From the NCBI GenBank assembly GCA_902388495.1, contig CABMPP010000003.1, positions 186,001 to 250,000 of the forward strand: DNA of 64,000 nt, given 5' to 3'. Below the pieces are notes generated by a model, which saw nothing but the letters and a program-made list of their open reading frames with translations, made no database searches and had not been told where the DNA came from. Below, in pieces: positions 9,182 to 19,691 of this stretch. This DNA comes from an uncultured Bacteroides sp. Its GTDB lineage: Bacteria; Bacteroidota; Bacteroidia; Bacteroidales; Bacteroidaceae. Numbering within the stretch: the first letter of the stretch is position 1; every line of letters starts with the position of its first letter. The position numbers and the translations under genes were made by a program.

Positions 9182-10519
9182 TTACAGAATACCTTGTGCC
9201 ATCATGGCCTTGGCTACCTTCATGAAACCGGCAACGTTGGCACCCTTCACGTAGTTTACATAACCGTCGGCTTCTGTACCATACTGTACACAAGCTTCGT
9301 GAATGTTCTTCATGATGCTCTTCAGTTTTTCGTCTACCTCTTCTGCACTCCAACTCAGTTTGATAGAGTTTTGAGTCATTTCGAGGCCGGATACTGATAC
9401 ACCACCTGCATTGGCAGCCTTGCCCGGAGCGTACAGAATCTTGGCATCTTGGAATACTTTGATAGCTTCCGGAGTAGAAGGCATGTTGGCACCTTCGGAT
9501 ACAGCCATTACACCGTTGGCTACCAACTGGCGGGCTTGGTCGCCGTTCAGTTCGTTCTGAGTGGCAGAAGGCAGAGCGATGTCTGCTTTTTCACCCCAAG
9601 GCTTGGCACCTTCTACATACTTAACGCCCGGATATTGCTCTGCATATTCGCGGATACGTCCACGATAGAGGTTCTTCAATTCCATGATGTAATCCAGCTT
9701 TTCGCGGTCGATGCCGTCCGGATCGTAAACATAACCGTCGGAGTCGGACATAGTCAATACTTTACCACCCAGTTCCAATACTTTTTCAGCAGTGTATTGA
9801 GCTACGTTACCGGAACCGGAAATCAGGCAAGTCTTGCCTTTCAGGTCAGTACCCTTGGTTTTCAGCATCTCCATCAGGAAGTAGATGTTACCGTAACCGG
9901 TAGCTTCGGGACGGATCAATGAACCACCGAATTCGCGGCCTTTACCTGTGAATGTTCCGGTAAACTCGTGAGCCAGCTTCTTGTACATACCGAACATGAA
10001 ACCTACTTCACGACCACCTACACCGATATCACCGGCAGGAACGTCAGTCTCGGGACCGATGTGACGCCACAGTTCCAGCATGAAGGCCTGAACGAAACGC
10101 ATTACCTCAGCATTGGACTTGCCGCGCGGAGAGAAGTCGGAACCACCCTTGCCACCACCCATAGGCAGCGTAGTCAGTGAGTTCTTGAATGTCTGTTCAA
10201 AAGCAAGGAATTTCAAGATAGAGAGGTTTACAGAAGCATGGAAGCGTACACCGCCTTTATACGGGCCAATGGCGTTGTTGTGTTGTACACGGTAACCCAT
10301 GTTGGTCTGTACATTGCCTTTGTCGTCCACCCAAGTCACACGGAATTGGTAAACACGGTCGGGGATACAAAGACGTTCAATCAGATTGGCTTTGTCAAAC
10401 TCCGGATGTTTGTTGTACTCTTCTTCAATGGTAGAAAGAACTTCTTCTACTGCTTGATGATACTCCGGTTCGTTGGGGAACCGTCTTTTCAGGTCTTCTA
10501 ATACCTTTGCTGCATTCAT
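9182..10519 (-). CDS. gdhA: NADP-specific glutamate dehydrogenase
   Basis: The 445 residues match the usual length of hexameric bacterial glutamate dehydrogenases. The enzyme reductively aminates 2-oxoglutarate to glutamate with ammonia and NADPH in the cytoplasm. The substrate-binding lysine lies in PMGGGKGG (K124), the catalytic aspartate in PAGDIGVGGREVG (D164), and the nucleotide-binding fold in SGSGNVAQYTAEKVLELGG (234-252). It stands alone with its own promoter upstream and terminator downstream. In Bacteroides this enzyme is a main ammonia-assimilation route. Confidence 0.97.
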   Translation of the reverse strand: MNAAKVLEDLKRRFPNEPEYHQAVEEVLSTIEEEYNKHPEFDKANLIERLCIPDRVYQFRVTWVDDKGNVQTNMGYRVQHNNAIGPYKGGVRFHASVNLSILKFLAFEQTFKNSLTTLPMGGGKGGSDFSPRGKSNAEVMRFVQAFMLELWRHIGPETDVPAGDIGVGGREVGFMFGMYKKLAHEFTGTFTGKGREFGGSLIRPEATGYGNIYFLMEMLKTKGTDLKGKTCLISGSGNVAQYTAEKVLELGGKVLTMSDSDGYVYDPDGIDREKLDYIMELKNLYRGRIREYAEQYPGVKYVEGAKPWGEKADIALPSATQNELNGDQARQLVANGVMAVSEGANMPSTPEAIKVFQDAKILYAPGKAANAGGVSVSGLEMTQNSIKLSWSAEEVDEKLKSIMKNIHEACVQYGTEADGYVNYVKGANVAGFMKVAKAMMAQGIL

Positions 10520-10575
10520 AATCTACTTCTTTTTTATGGTTATTGTTTTCAATCTTCTTATCAAGTTTGCGGTTG

Positions 10576-10606
10576 CAAAAGTATACATAAAAATGAAACT
10601 AACAAA
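10576..10606 (-). promoter_or_regulatory. Bacteroides-type promoter of gdhA
   Basis: The minus strand carries TACTTTTG (10583-10576), an exact TAnnTTTG -7 element, and TTTG (10606-10603) as a -33 element, with 19 nt between. It lies 57 nt upstream of the gdhA start codon. Confidence 0.75.
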
Positions 10607-10622
10607 CAATTTATAAATAAAA

Positions 10623-10660
10623 TGCGTCATAAAACAACAATATTGTCATTTTATGACGCA
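10623..10660 (-). terminator. Terminator hairpin after the maeB unit
   Basis: Perfect 12-bp arms tgcgtcataaaa (10623-10634) and ttttatgacgca (10649-10660) enclose a 14-nt loop. The hairpin lies 23 nt after the stop of the 57-aa gene and is followed on the minus strand by TTTTATTTATAAA. It separates the maeB unit from gdhA. Confidence 0.75.
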
Positions 10661-10682
10661 AAAGCGAATAAAAAGATATTAT

Positions 10683-10852
10683 TTATCCTCTTTTAAGTGA
10701 CTTTATTACCGGAATAAAGACTAATGCCGCCGAAATGGCAAGCGTTAGAATGATTGGGCCGTCAATTCGTTCGACAGATATTAAAACAATGTAGCAAAGT
10801 GCCGCCCAAAGCAGCACAATGCAAACTATTTGAAATTTAGATAACGGTCGTT

Positions 10853-10856
<4 letters not shown>
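10683..10856 (-). CDS. 57-aa two-helix membrane protein translationally coupled to maeB
   Basis: A short gene overlaps the end of the malic enzyme gene: its ATG (10856-10854) and the maeB stop TGA (10855-10853) share the sequence ATGA, which suggests translational coupling. The product begins MKRPLSKFQIVCIVLLWAAL and has two hydrophobic segments (about 9-27 and 34-51) ending in a positive tail KSLKRG. So it is probably a small inner membrane protein with two helices. A terminator hairpin follows. I do not recognise a named family. The reading frame, the overlap and the terminator position together support it as real. Confidence 0.7.
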
Positions 10857-13141
<2,285 letters not shown>

Positions 13142-13175
13142 GGTGTATTTAGTTAAAATGGTTATAATTTTGCTG

Positions 13176-13183
13176 CAAATGTA
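13176..13183 (-). promoter_or_regulatory. -7 promoter element of maeB
   Basis: TACATTTG on the minus strand is an exact TAnnTTTG match, followed by GC, 35 nt upstream of the maeB start codon. No clear TTTG -33 element is present at the usual spacing. Confidence 0.55.
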
Positions 13184-13257
13184 GGGATAAAAGTTCTAAA
13201 TTGTAGTTAGCTGTCGATAATTTCTATTATAATTATAGCAGATTAGCTAAAAATGCT

Positions 13258-13265
13258 TATTTTTG
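13258..13265 (+). promoter_or_regulatory. -7 promoter element of the GH20 gene
   Basis: TATTTTTG matches TAnnTTTG and lies 50 nt upstream of the GH20 start codon at 13316, in the short divergent region shared with maeB. Confidence 0.5.
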
Positions 13266-13315
13266 GCAATAAATTAAAACATTACCCCCTTTTATTAACT
13301 TAACACGTATGTATT

Positions 13316-15817
13316 ATGAGATTTATGAAACTCCCTTTAGCGGGATTATTACTTTCTGTGATGGCACTATTTACAGGATGTAAAACGACAAGTAACGAAC
13401 AAAAAGCACCGGTTGTCCTGACCTGGGAGATGGGTGCGAAGGGCATTGAACCCGGATATTATGAGAATACTTTTATTCTCAAGAATATTTCCGAAACTCC
13501 TCTGACCAAAGATTGGACCATTTATTATTCACAACTTCCCCGTGGCATCAAGCAGGAAGCAAATGCTGCGGTAAAGATTGAAGCGGTGAACGGAAACTTT
13601 TTCAAGATGTCTCCCACGGCCGATTTTACTCCGTTGGCTCCCGGCGATTCCATGCGGATAACGTTCCGTTGCACCTTCAGCGTGGAACGGAATGCACAGG
13701 CACCCGAAGGTACTTATTGGGTGGCAACCGCTGCCGACGGTAAAGAAGGCGCTCCCTTGCCCGTGGCGCTGAACTGCTTGCCGCTGCCCAATCCTGAAGC
13801 CATGAGAATCTATCCGGATGCTGCTAAAATTTACGAAGCCAACCTCCGACTGACTGACACTCCTCTGCGGACCTATGATATCTTGCCTGCGGTGAAGAAA
13901 GCAGTGCCGTCTCAGGGCAGCGTTACGCTGGAAGGTAAAGTCGGACTTGTGTTTCCCGAAGAGTTTGCGGGTGAAGCCGGATTGCTGAAGGAGAAGCTTG
14001 CCGGATATGGGCTGGAAGTGGCAGACAATGTCCGTCCCACAATTGTACTGGAGGCACTTGCCGACAAAAAGGAAGCTGTGAATGATGAGTATTATAAGAT
14101 AGGCATAGGCGATGACGGAATAAGAATTACCGCAGCTACTCCTCATGGAATCTTCAACGGTACGCAGACCCTCCTCGCCATGCTGAAAGGACAGCAGATG
14201 CCTTATAAGTTGGACGGAGTGGAGATACAGGACTATCCCGATCTGCTTTATCGCGGACAGATGATAGACATTGCGCGTGACTACACTACCGTAGCCGACA
14301 TGAAGACGCTCATCGATCTCTTTGCTTCTTACAAACTCAATGTATTCCATTTCCACTTCTGCGACGACGAAGGCTGGCGGCTCGAAATCCCCGGCTTGGA
14401 AGAGTTGACTCTGGTAGGTAGCCGTCGCGGCCATACTACAGACGAGAGTACTTGTCTTTATCCCGGTTACGACGGAGGTTATGATCCCGAAGCCGCCACA
14501 CCGGGCAACGGTTATTATTCCCGTGCCGAATTCATCGACCTACTGAAGTATGCCGCCGAAAGACACGTCCGCGTCATCCCCGAAATTGAGACACCCGGAC
14601 ACGCCCGTGCTGCCATCGTCTCCATGAAAGCGCGATATAATAAGTATAAAGATACCGACCCGCAGAAGGCAACCGAATATCTGTTGACCGACTTGCAGGA
14701 CTCTTCGAAGTACGTCTCCGTGCAGAGCTATACAGACAATGTGATAGACGTGGCTCTGCCCTCCACCTACCGTTTCCTGGAGAAGGTAGCGACGGAAATT
14801 GCTGCCATGTACAAGGAAGCGGGCGTAGAATTGCCGTCCATCCATTTGGGTGGTGACGAAGTGGCGGAGGGTGCATGGACCGGTTCGCCTGCCTGCCTGG
14901 CTTTGCTGAAGGAGAAAGGATGGGAAGGTCGACGCGATTTGGCCGAATATTACATCACCAAGATGTCCGGCATACTTCACTCACACGGTATCAAGACCAG
15001 CGGTTGGCAAGAAGTGGGCCTGGGACATACTCCCGAAGGACACCGTCAGATGACTTCCGAACTTTATAGCGTGGATTGCTGGACCGGCCCCGAAAGCTTC
15101 GACCAGCTTTACAATATGGCAAACTCCGGTTATCCTGTAGTTGTTTCCAGTGTCTGCAACTTCTATATGGATATGACTTACACCGGGCATCCCGACGAAC
15201 CGGCAGGACTTGACTGGGGAGGCAATGTGGATGAAGCTATTTCTTACTCTATGCTTCCTTTCAACATCTACCGTGCCCTCCGTATGAACCGTGACGGCAG
15301 TCTGCGAGACATGAGCCAAGTGAGGAAGGACGGTGTGCGCCTCACGCCCGAAGGCCGTGCCAATATCATCGGTGTCGGCGGCAAGCTCTTTTCAGAGACC
15401 ATCCGCAATTTCGGTGATGTGGAATACAGTCTCTTCCCCAAGATGATGGGATTGGTAGACCGTGGCTGGAATGCGCATCCTGCTTGGGAAGCTCTTTCCG
15501 GTGAAGCCGAAGCAACAGCTTTCAATCAGGAGTTGTCTCGCTATTACGAGGTTATCAGCCACAAGGAGATGCCTGCTTGGGCGAAGGAGAATATTAATTT
15601 CCGTCTGCCGTTGCCCGGATTGAGAATGAAGGATGGTAACCTCTATGCTAATGTCGCCATTGACGGTGCCGAGATACGCTACACTACCGATGGAACGGAG
15701 CCTACTGCACAATCCGCTTTGTGGCAGGCACCTGTGAAGTGTGATGCTTCGGCAGTTGTCAAGGCTAAGACGTTCTATCAGGGCAAGGAGAGTTTGTCGA
15801 TAACGCTGAAGAAATAA
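13316..15817 (+). CDS. GH20 beta-N-acetylhexosaminidase lipoprotein
   Basis: The 833-residue protein has a lipoprotein signal (LLLSVMALFTGCKTT), then an N-terminal beta-sandwich domain of chitobiase type. A GH20b domain follows (IRITAATPHGIFNGTQTLLA), then the GH20 barrel with HLGGDE at 510-515, where the Asp-Glu pair supports substrate-assisted catalysis. A C-terminal chitobiase-like domain (IRYTTDGTEPTAQSALW) closes the protein. It removes terminal GlcNAc or GalNAc from glycans such as host N-glycans or mucin chains, probably at the outer membrane or in the periplasm. It is monocistronic, followed by a long palindrome. There is no PUL partner beside it. Confidence 0.95.
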   Translation: MRFMKLPLAGLLLSVMALFTGCKTTSNEQKAPVVLTWEMGAKGIEPGYYENTFILKNISETPLTKDWTIYYSQLPRGIKQEANAAVKIEAVNGNFFKMSPTADFTPLAPGDSMRITFRCTFSVERNAQAPEGTYWVATAADGKEGAPLPVALNCLPLPNPEAMRIYPDAAKIYEANLRLTDTPLRTYDILPAVKKAVPSQGSVTLEGKVGLVFPEEFAGEAGLLKEKLAGYGLEVADNVRPTIVLEALADKKEAVNDEYYKIGIGDDGIRITAATPHGIFNGTQTLLAMLKGQQMPYKLDGVEIQDYPDLLYRGQMIDIARDYTTVADMKTLIDLFASYKLNVFHFHFCDDEGWRLEIPGLEELTLVGSRRGHTTDESTCLYPGYDGGYDPEAATPGNGYYSRAEFIDLLKYAAERHVRVIPEIETPGHARAAIVSMKARYNKYKDTDPQKATEYLLTDLQDSSKYVSVQSYTDNVIDVALPSTYRFLEKVATEIAAMYKEAGVELPSIHLGGDEVAEGAWTGSPACLALLKEKGWEGRRDLAEYYITKMSGILHSHGIKTSGWQEVGLGHTPEGHRQMTSELYSVDCWTGPESFDQLYNMANSGYPVVVSSVCNFYMDMTYTGHPDEPAGLDWGGNVDEAISYSMLPFNIYRALRMNRDGSLRDMSQVRKDGVRLTPEGRANIIGVGGKLFSETIRNFGDVEYSLFPKMMGLVDRGWNAHPAWEALSGEAEATAFNQELSRYYEVISHKEMPAWAKENINFRLPLPGLRMKDGNLYANVAIDGAEIRYTTDGTEPTAQSALWQAPVKCDASAVVKAKTFYQGKESLSITLKK

Positions 15818-15819
15818 TC

Positions 15820-15900
15820 CTGTCATTCAGAGCGAAGCGAAGAATCTCTTCTCTTCGTATATTCAGGAGAGTGGATTCTTCGCTTCGCTCTGAATGACAG
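15820..15900. repeat. Long perfect inverted repeat (27-bp arms), possible terminator or repetitive palindrome
   Basis: Arms at 15820-15846 and 15874-15900 are exact reverse complements over 27 bp (left arm starts ctgtcattcagagcgaagcg) with a 27-nt loop. The element lies 3 nt beyond the GH20 stop codon and ends 31 nt before the stop of the converging TPR regulator gene, so it could terminate both transcripts. The arm is much longer than an ordinary terminator, and this sequence type recalls interspersed palindromes in Bacteroidetes intergenic regions. That last point is from memory and not tested here. Confidence 0.85.
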
Positions 15901-15930
15901 ATAGTGTCAGTAATGGAAGTACATTGCCCG

Positions 15931-18039
15931 TCAGTGTGCTTCCATTATTTTTTTAATCTCCGCATCCACATCTGTCCCTTCGGGCAGTTCCAGTTTCAGC
16001 CGGATGCGGTAGCGCATCTTCGATACACTGGGCTTGCTGATACCTAACGTGTGTGCCATCTCCTCGTTGTTCTGTTTCAGCATGGCAAGTATGCAGAAGA
16101 GTTCGTCGCTGTAGGTAAGGTCGGGACAATGGGTGCGAAGGCGGGTTAATGCCATGGGATAGACGGCAGAGAAGTTACGGCGGAACACTTCGGCGTCTTC
16201 CTTGCTGAAAAGGCTCTGTTGCAGACTTTCCATGAAGCCTTCCAGGTCGCAGGTGTTGGGGTGGGCGGCTTGTATGTCGGAGAGTTGGCGCAGCAGGGCG
16301 CGGTTGCGGTCGTGCAGGCGCTGGCGGGACTCGATGAGGCGGTGCAGTTGCGATTCTTTTTCGTGCAGCAGGGCTTCGGCGGCTTGGCGTTCTTTTTCGG
16401 CCGACGCCTTTTCTTGCAGGTTCAGGCGGTGGCGCAGGCTGAGGGCGCGGTGGCGCATCACTCCCCATACGATGACGGCTGCCAGTAGCAGCAGGCAGAG
16501 GGCGCCGACGAGCAGCGTGGTGTGCAGACGGCTGTCCTTCAAGGCTACTTCGGCGGTGAGGGCACGGTTTTGCTGCTCCTTCTTCTCGGTCTCGAAGCGG
16601 ATGTTGGCGGAGGCGAGCTGGCGGATTTTGGAGTCACTGGCTACGGAGTCCGTGAGAGCCTGGTAGTGGGGCAGGAAACGGGCGAGGCGGTCGTATTGTC
16701 CCAGCCGGCGGTAGCAGTCGACGAGCAGGCGGGCGGCTTCGTGCGCCATGAGGCGTTGGGAGGTGTTTTCGGACTGGGTGACGGCTTGTTGCAGCAAGGG
16801 GACGGCACGGGCATATTGTCCGGCACGGACGAGGGCACTACCGTAGTAGTAGTGGTAGGAGGCTTGGAAGTGGGGCGGCACTTGGCTTTCGTAGGCGGCA
16901 AAGGTGCGCAGGCTGCCGGCGAGGGAGTCGGGCAGGGTGCTTAGTAGGTGGGCACGTTCCAAGGCAATCTGCATGCGGCAGTAGTCGTTGTCGGTGACTT
17001 GGAAGCAACTGTCGGCACGGGTAAGTGCCAGGAGGGCTTCGTCGGTGCGTTGCATTTCGCCCAAGATGGCGGCGCGGTTTATGTAGGAATAGCCACGGAG
17101 GTTGTTCAGCACTTGGTAGTCGTCGGGGGCGTCGGTGACGAGGGCGCAGTAGCGTAGGGCGTCTTCGTAGAGGCCCAGTTGGCGGTAGGCTTCGGTCAGG
17201 TTCTCGGCGGCTACGAGGCGGCCTTGCTCGTCGGCGCGGTCGGGGGTGGTGTCGATGGCTTCGCGGCAGAGGGCGATGCTTTGTTCGTACTTGCCTTCGC
17301 GGAGGTAGATGTCGGCGAGGCGTGCCACGGAGTGCGAGTACAGTCCGCCGCGGAAGCCGGTGCGGCGGGCAATGTCGATGACACGCAGAAAGGCTTCCTT
17401 GGCGCGGGTGCTGACGGTGTCCACGCCCATGTAGGTGATGCCGGCGGCGCCGCTCCAGTAGTTGTCGTATTCGGGGCTTTCGGGGAAGTATTTTCCGTCG
17501 GTGCCGGAGGAACTACGGGCGATGCTGTCTTCGGCCTCGGCCAGCTGCATGGCACGGTTCAGCAGTTCGATTGCTTCGTTGTGGCGGTCGAGGGGCATCA
17601 GCATTTGGGCTTTGGCGGTGAGGAGGCCGCGCAGGCAGTAGCGTTCGATGAAGGGAAGGCGGAGGCGCTGCAGGCTGTCGAGGTGGCGCAGTCCGGCTTC
17701 ATAGTCCATCAGGATGTTGTAGTTAGCCATCAGTTCGCGCAGGGCACGGTTGCAGAGTTGGCGGGCTTCACGGGTGGTGAGGCTGTCGGGGTGTGGCGGT
17801 GCGGCGGGGTCGAGGCGGGCGGGCAGAAGGAAGACGGAGTCGAGGTAGGGCGTGGCGTCGCGCTCGCGATTCTCGTCGCAGAGCTGGTGGGCGGGGCCCA
17901 GGGTGCGCAGGCTGTCGGCAAGGTAGCGGGGAGAAGGCGTGTCTGCGGCGGTAGATGTCTGACTGCTGTTGCCGGTGGGGTGGCAGGCGGCGAGGAGTAG
18001 GGGAAGCAGAAGCAAGAACAAGAATATGTGTCTTTTCAT
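15931..18039 (-). CDS. TPR-containing membrane-anchored transcriptional regulator with C-terminal HTH
   Basis: The 702-residue protein starts with a lipoprotein-like signal (LLLLPLLLAACHPTG, Cys19). About twelve TPR-like helical repeats follow, then one membrane helix near 505-525 (LLVGALCLLLLAAVIVWGVM), a coiled coil rich in Glu/Gln/Arg, and a C-terminal LuxR/sigma-4-like helix-turn-helix (MAHTLGISKPSVSKMRYRIR). This arrangement, a periplasmic sensor joined through the membrane to a DNA-binding domain, is common in Bacteroidales. The target genes are not shown. Base composition is far more GC-rich than its neighbours: in 17761-17820 I count 47 G/C of 60. The HTH resembles that of the 185-aa regulator at 27197-27754. 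Confidence 0.85.
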   Translation of the reverse strand: MKRHIFLFLLLLPLLLAACHPTGNSSQTSTAADTPSPRYLADSLRTLGPAHQLCDENRERDATPYLDSVFLLPARLDPAAPPHPDSLTTREARQLCNRALRELMANYNILMDYEAGLRHLDSLQRLRLPFIERYCLRGLLTAKAQMLMPLDRHNEAIELLNRAMQLAEAEDSIARSSSGTDGKYFPESPEYDNYWSGAAGITYMGVDTVSTRAKEAFLRVIDIARRTGFRGGLYSHSVARLADIYLREGKYEQSIALCREAIDTTPDRADEQGRLVAAENLTEAYRQLGLYEDALRYCALVTDAPDDYQVLNNLRGYSYINRAAILGEMQRTDEALLALTRADSCFQVTDNDYCRMQIALERAHLLSTLPDSLAGSLRTFAAYESQVPPHFQASYHYYYGSALVRAGQYARAVPLLQQAVTQSENTSQRLMAHEAARLLVDCYRRLGQYDRLARFLPHYQALTDSVASDSKIRQLASANIRFETEKKEQQNRALTAEVALKDSRLHTTLLVGALCLLLLAAVIVWGVMRHRALSLRHRLNLQEKASAEKERQAAEALLHEKESQLHRLIESRQRLHDRNRALLRQLSDIQAAHPNTCDLEGFMESLQQSLFSKEDAEVFRRNFSAVYPMALTRLRTHCPDLTYSDELFCILAMLKQNNEEMAHTLGISKPSVSKMRYRIRLKLELPEGTDVDAEIKKIMEAH

Positions 18040-18103
18040 GGCTGGTGATTTGAGTGTTTAGTTGTCTGTGTCTTCCATGTCTTCTAAAATTTCTTTTATG
18101 AAC

Positions 18104-18304
18104 TCATCGGAAACATTTCTCTATTTCCTTTTCAGCCTCTTCGCGACTTAGTTCCGGATATTTGTTCCGTTCACGCAAACTGCGGCGAATGGCTTTGGCC
18201 ACTTGAAGGCTTTCTTCCCACTGCATCATCCTCTTGAGGAAACTTTTGCTAATTTCCACGGTGACGCGGTCTTGTCCTTCGCTAATGATTTTGTAATTTC
18301 TCAT
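18104..18304 (-). CDS. Small antitoxin-like protein, possibly frameshifted at the C-terminus
   Basis: The 66-residue product reads MRNYKIISEGQDRVTVEISK followed by a charged helix (AKAIRRSLRERNKYPELSRE). It looks like a small DNA-binding or antitoxin-type protein, but I recognise no family with certainty. A strong purine-rich ribosome site (AAGGAGG) sits 6 nt before the ATG, and the ATG overlaps the stop of a 24-codon upstream frame (ATGA). Just past the stop another frame continues with an acidic tail DEFIKEILEDMEDTDN ending at 18058, so the gene may carry a frameshift and originally have been about 15 residues longer. Confidence 0.55.
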   Translation of the reverse strand: MRNYKIISEGQDRVTVEISKSFLKRMMQWEESLQVAKAIRRSLRERNKYPELSREEAEKEIEKCFR

Positions 18305-18375
18305 AATGTTCCTCCTTGCTGTATATTGCTTTTAGGGTGATTATTGTTTATAGTCAATACTGTTCTACGTTTCAT
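18301..18375 (-). CDS. 24-codon leader reading frame overlapping the next small gene
   Basis: MKRRTVLTINNNHPKSNIQQ plus four residues ends in a TGA that overlaps the ATG of the 66-aa gene. A TACCTTTG -7 element lies upstream at 18503-18496 on the same strand, so the frame is probably within the transcript. It may be a real microprotein or just a coupling leader; composition alone does not decide. Confidence 0.3.
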   Translation of the reverse strand: MKRRTVLTINNNHPKSNIQQGGTL

Positions 18376-18495
18376 GACTTCCTCTTTGTTTACAGTGTAT
18401 GCCTTTTGCCGAATATCCTCCGGCAGTGGCAAAGGTAATGAAAAAAGTGCGACATCCTGCCATCTGTTTGCCGGAAATATGGATTGTCCGCTCCG

Positions 18496-18553
18496 CAAAG
18501 GTAACATTTTCAGGACGATTGCACCTGAAATATGAGGGGAATATGTATCTTTG
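18496..18553. promoter_or_regulatory. Divergent promoter pair between small gene and MNT-HEPN cluster
   Basis: The minus strand has TACCTTTG (18503-18496), the plus strand TATCTTTG (18546-18553), both exact TAnnTTTG matches and pointing away from each other. The plus element lies 28 nt before the ATG of the first nucleotidyltransferase gene. Confidence 0.55.
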
Positions 18554-18580
18554 TGCTTGTAACGAGAAGGAGAAAAGGAT

Positions 18581-18892
18581 ATGAATAAAATTATTCAAGA
18601 TAGATTGGATGCCTTGAAGACGCTTTGCAAACGTTATAGAGTGAAGAGCCTTTATGTATTCGGCTCGGTCAATACTCCTCATTTCAATGATAAGAGTGAT
18701 ATCGATTTGCTGATAGATTTTGAGCCGGATGTCAGCATCGAGGAATATACAGACTCGTTTTTTCTGTTGCGCGAGAAGCTCACGGAGCTTTTCAAACGCA
18801 AGATTGACCTTGTGACACGTCGTTCACTCTCCAATCCGTTCTTTATAAATGATGTAGAACAATCTAAACAACTACTGTATGGGGAGTCGTAG
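18581..18892 (+). CDS. MNT-type nucleotidyltransferase (MntA-like antitoxin)
   Basis: The 103-residue protein has the minimal nucleotidyltransferase core: GS at 28-29 (YVFGSV) and the metal-binding pair D40-x-D42 (SDIDLL), with a third strand KIDLVTRRSL. In known MntA/HepT pairs this enzyme adds AMP to a tyrosine of the HEPN toxin and so inactivates it. The next gene is a HEPN protein overlapping by 14 nt, as expected for such a pair. The functional assignment rests on motif and neighbourhood. Confidence 0.85.
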   Translation: MNKIIQDRLDALKTLCKRYRVKSLYVFGSVNTPHFNDKSDIDLLIDFEPDVSIEEYTDSFFLLREKLTELFKRKIDLVTRRSLSNPFFINDVEQSKQLLYGES

Positions 18893-19229
18893 CTTGAGGA
18901 AATACCTATATGATATTCAGCAATCGATAGAGTCGATTAATGAGTATTTGGGCGAGAAAAGAGATTTCTTTGCTTACGAGCAGAACAAATTGCTCCGACG
19001 TGCTGTAGAGCGTGAGTTGGAGATTATAGGTGAAGCCGTCAACCATTTGCTTGAGTTGGATAATACGATAGCCATTGATAATGCACGCCGAATTGTGGAT
19101 TTGCGTAACTTTGTAATTCATGGTTATGATAAGGTGGATAATGTGATAATATGGGGTGTCGTTAGTAAAGACCTTCCTAAACTGAAGGAGCAGGTAGATA
19201 TATTGATGGCACAAACTACTATTATTTAG
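18879..19229 (+). CDS. HEPN-domain ribonuclease toxin, DUF86 family (HepT-like)
   Basis: The 116-residue helical protein contains the HEPN active-site motif R-x4-H-x-Y at R76, H81 and Y83 (RNFVIHGY). Proteins of this family are RNases controlled by an adjacent MNT nucleotidyltransferase, which modifies the motif tyrosine. All three key residues are intact, so the toxin is probably active. Its start overlaps the end of the upstream MNT gene, and a second MNT gene begins 23 nt downstream, which is unusual. Confidence 0.87.
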   Translation: MGSRSLRKYLYDIQQSIESINEYLGEKRDFFAYEQNKLLRRAVERELEIIGEAVNHLLELDNTIAIDNARRIVDLRNFVIHGYDKVDNVIIWGVVSKDLPKLKEQVDILMAQTTII

Positions 19230-19252
19230 CGTCTAAGTAATAAGTAAGAGAT

Positions 19253-19546
19253 ATGGAGACTACACAAGAAATCATTGACCGTCTGCGAGCATACAAGGAG
19301 CAGTTCGCCGACAAGTATGGCATCGAGCAGCTGGGGCTGTTCGGCAGCGTGGCGCGGGGGGAGCAGGACGACAAGAGCGACATAGATGTTGTCATTAAGT
19401 TGAGCCGTCCCAGTTTCTTCACTTGCTTTGGTATTCAGGAAGAGTTGCGGAAGCTTTTCCGTCGTAAGGTCGATTTAGTAACCCTGCACGAGAACATGTT
19501 CCGCAGTTTTCGTCAAAACCTTGAACGTGATGCGATATATGTCTGA
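19253..19546 (+). CDS. Second MNT-type nucleotidyltransferase, no clear HEPN partner of its own
   Basis: The 97-residue protein carries GSVARGE (G31-S32) and the D43-x-D45 pair (KSDIDVVI), with RKVDLVTLHENM as the later strand. The active-site residues appear intact. It differs clearly in sequence from the MNT gene at 18581. Only a 25-codon open frame follows (19530-19607), so a downstream HEPN gene is missing or lost. It may act on the HEPN protein just upstream, or be a remnant of a second module. The gene is more GC-rich than the HEPN gene. Confidence 0.8.
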   Translation: METTQEIIDRLRAYKEQFADKYGIEQLGLFGSVARGEQDDKSDIDVVIKLSRPSFFTCFGIQEELRKLFRRKVDLVTLHENMFRSFRQNLERDAIYV

Positions 19547-19691
19547 AACGAGTGTCCTGCACCGCATCATCGCCGATTTGCGGCGTGGCGATTGCCCTGC
19601 CCTTTAAGAACTTCTCCCTGTACAAGTCTCCCTTTATAAATAATCCGAATCAGTAGTTGAATTGGCCCAATACGATGATAGACATGAGTTG

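Noticed and set aside
17179..18000. Long plus-strand open frame of 273 codons opposite the TPR regulator
   Set aside because: It lies wholly inside the GC-rich TPR/HTH gene in the opposite direction; composition is Gly/Val/Ala-skewed and no domain is recognisable, so it is an antisense shadow.
19530..19607. Possible second HEPN toxin after the second MNT gene
   Set aside because: Only 25 codons are open, with no R-x4-H motif; too short and too weak to call a HEPN remnant with confidence.
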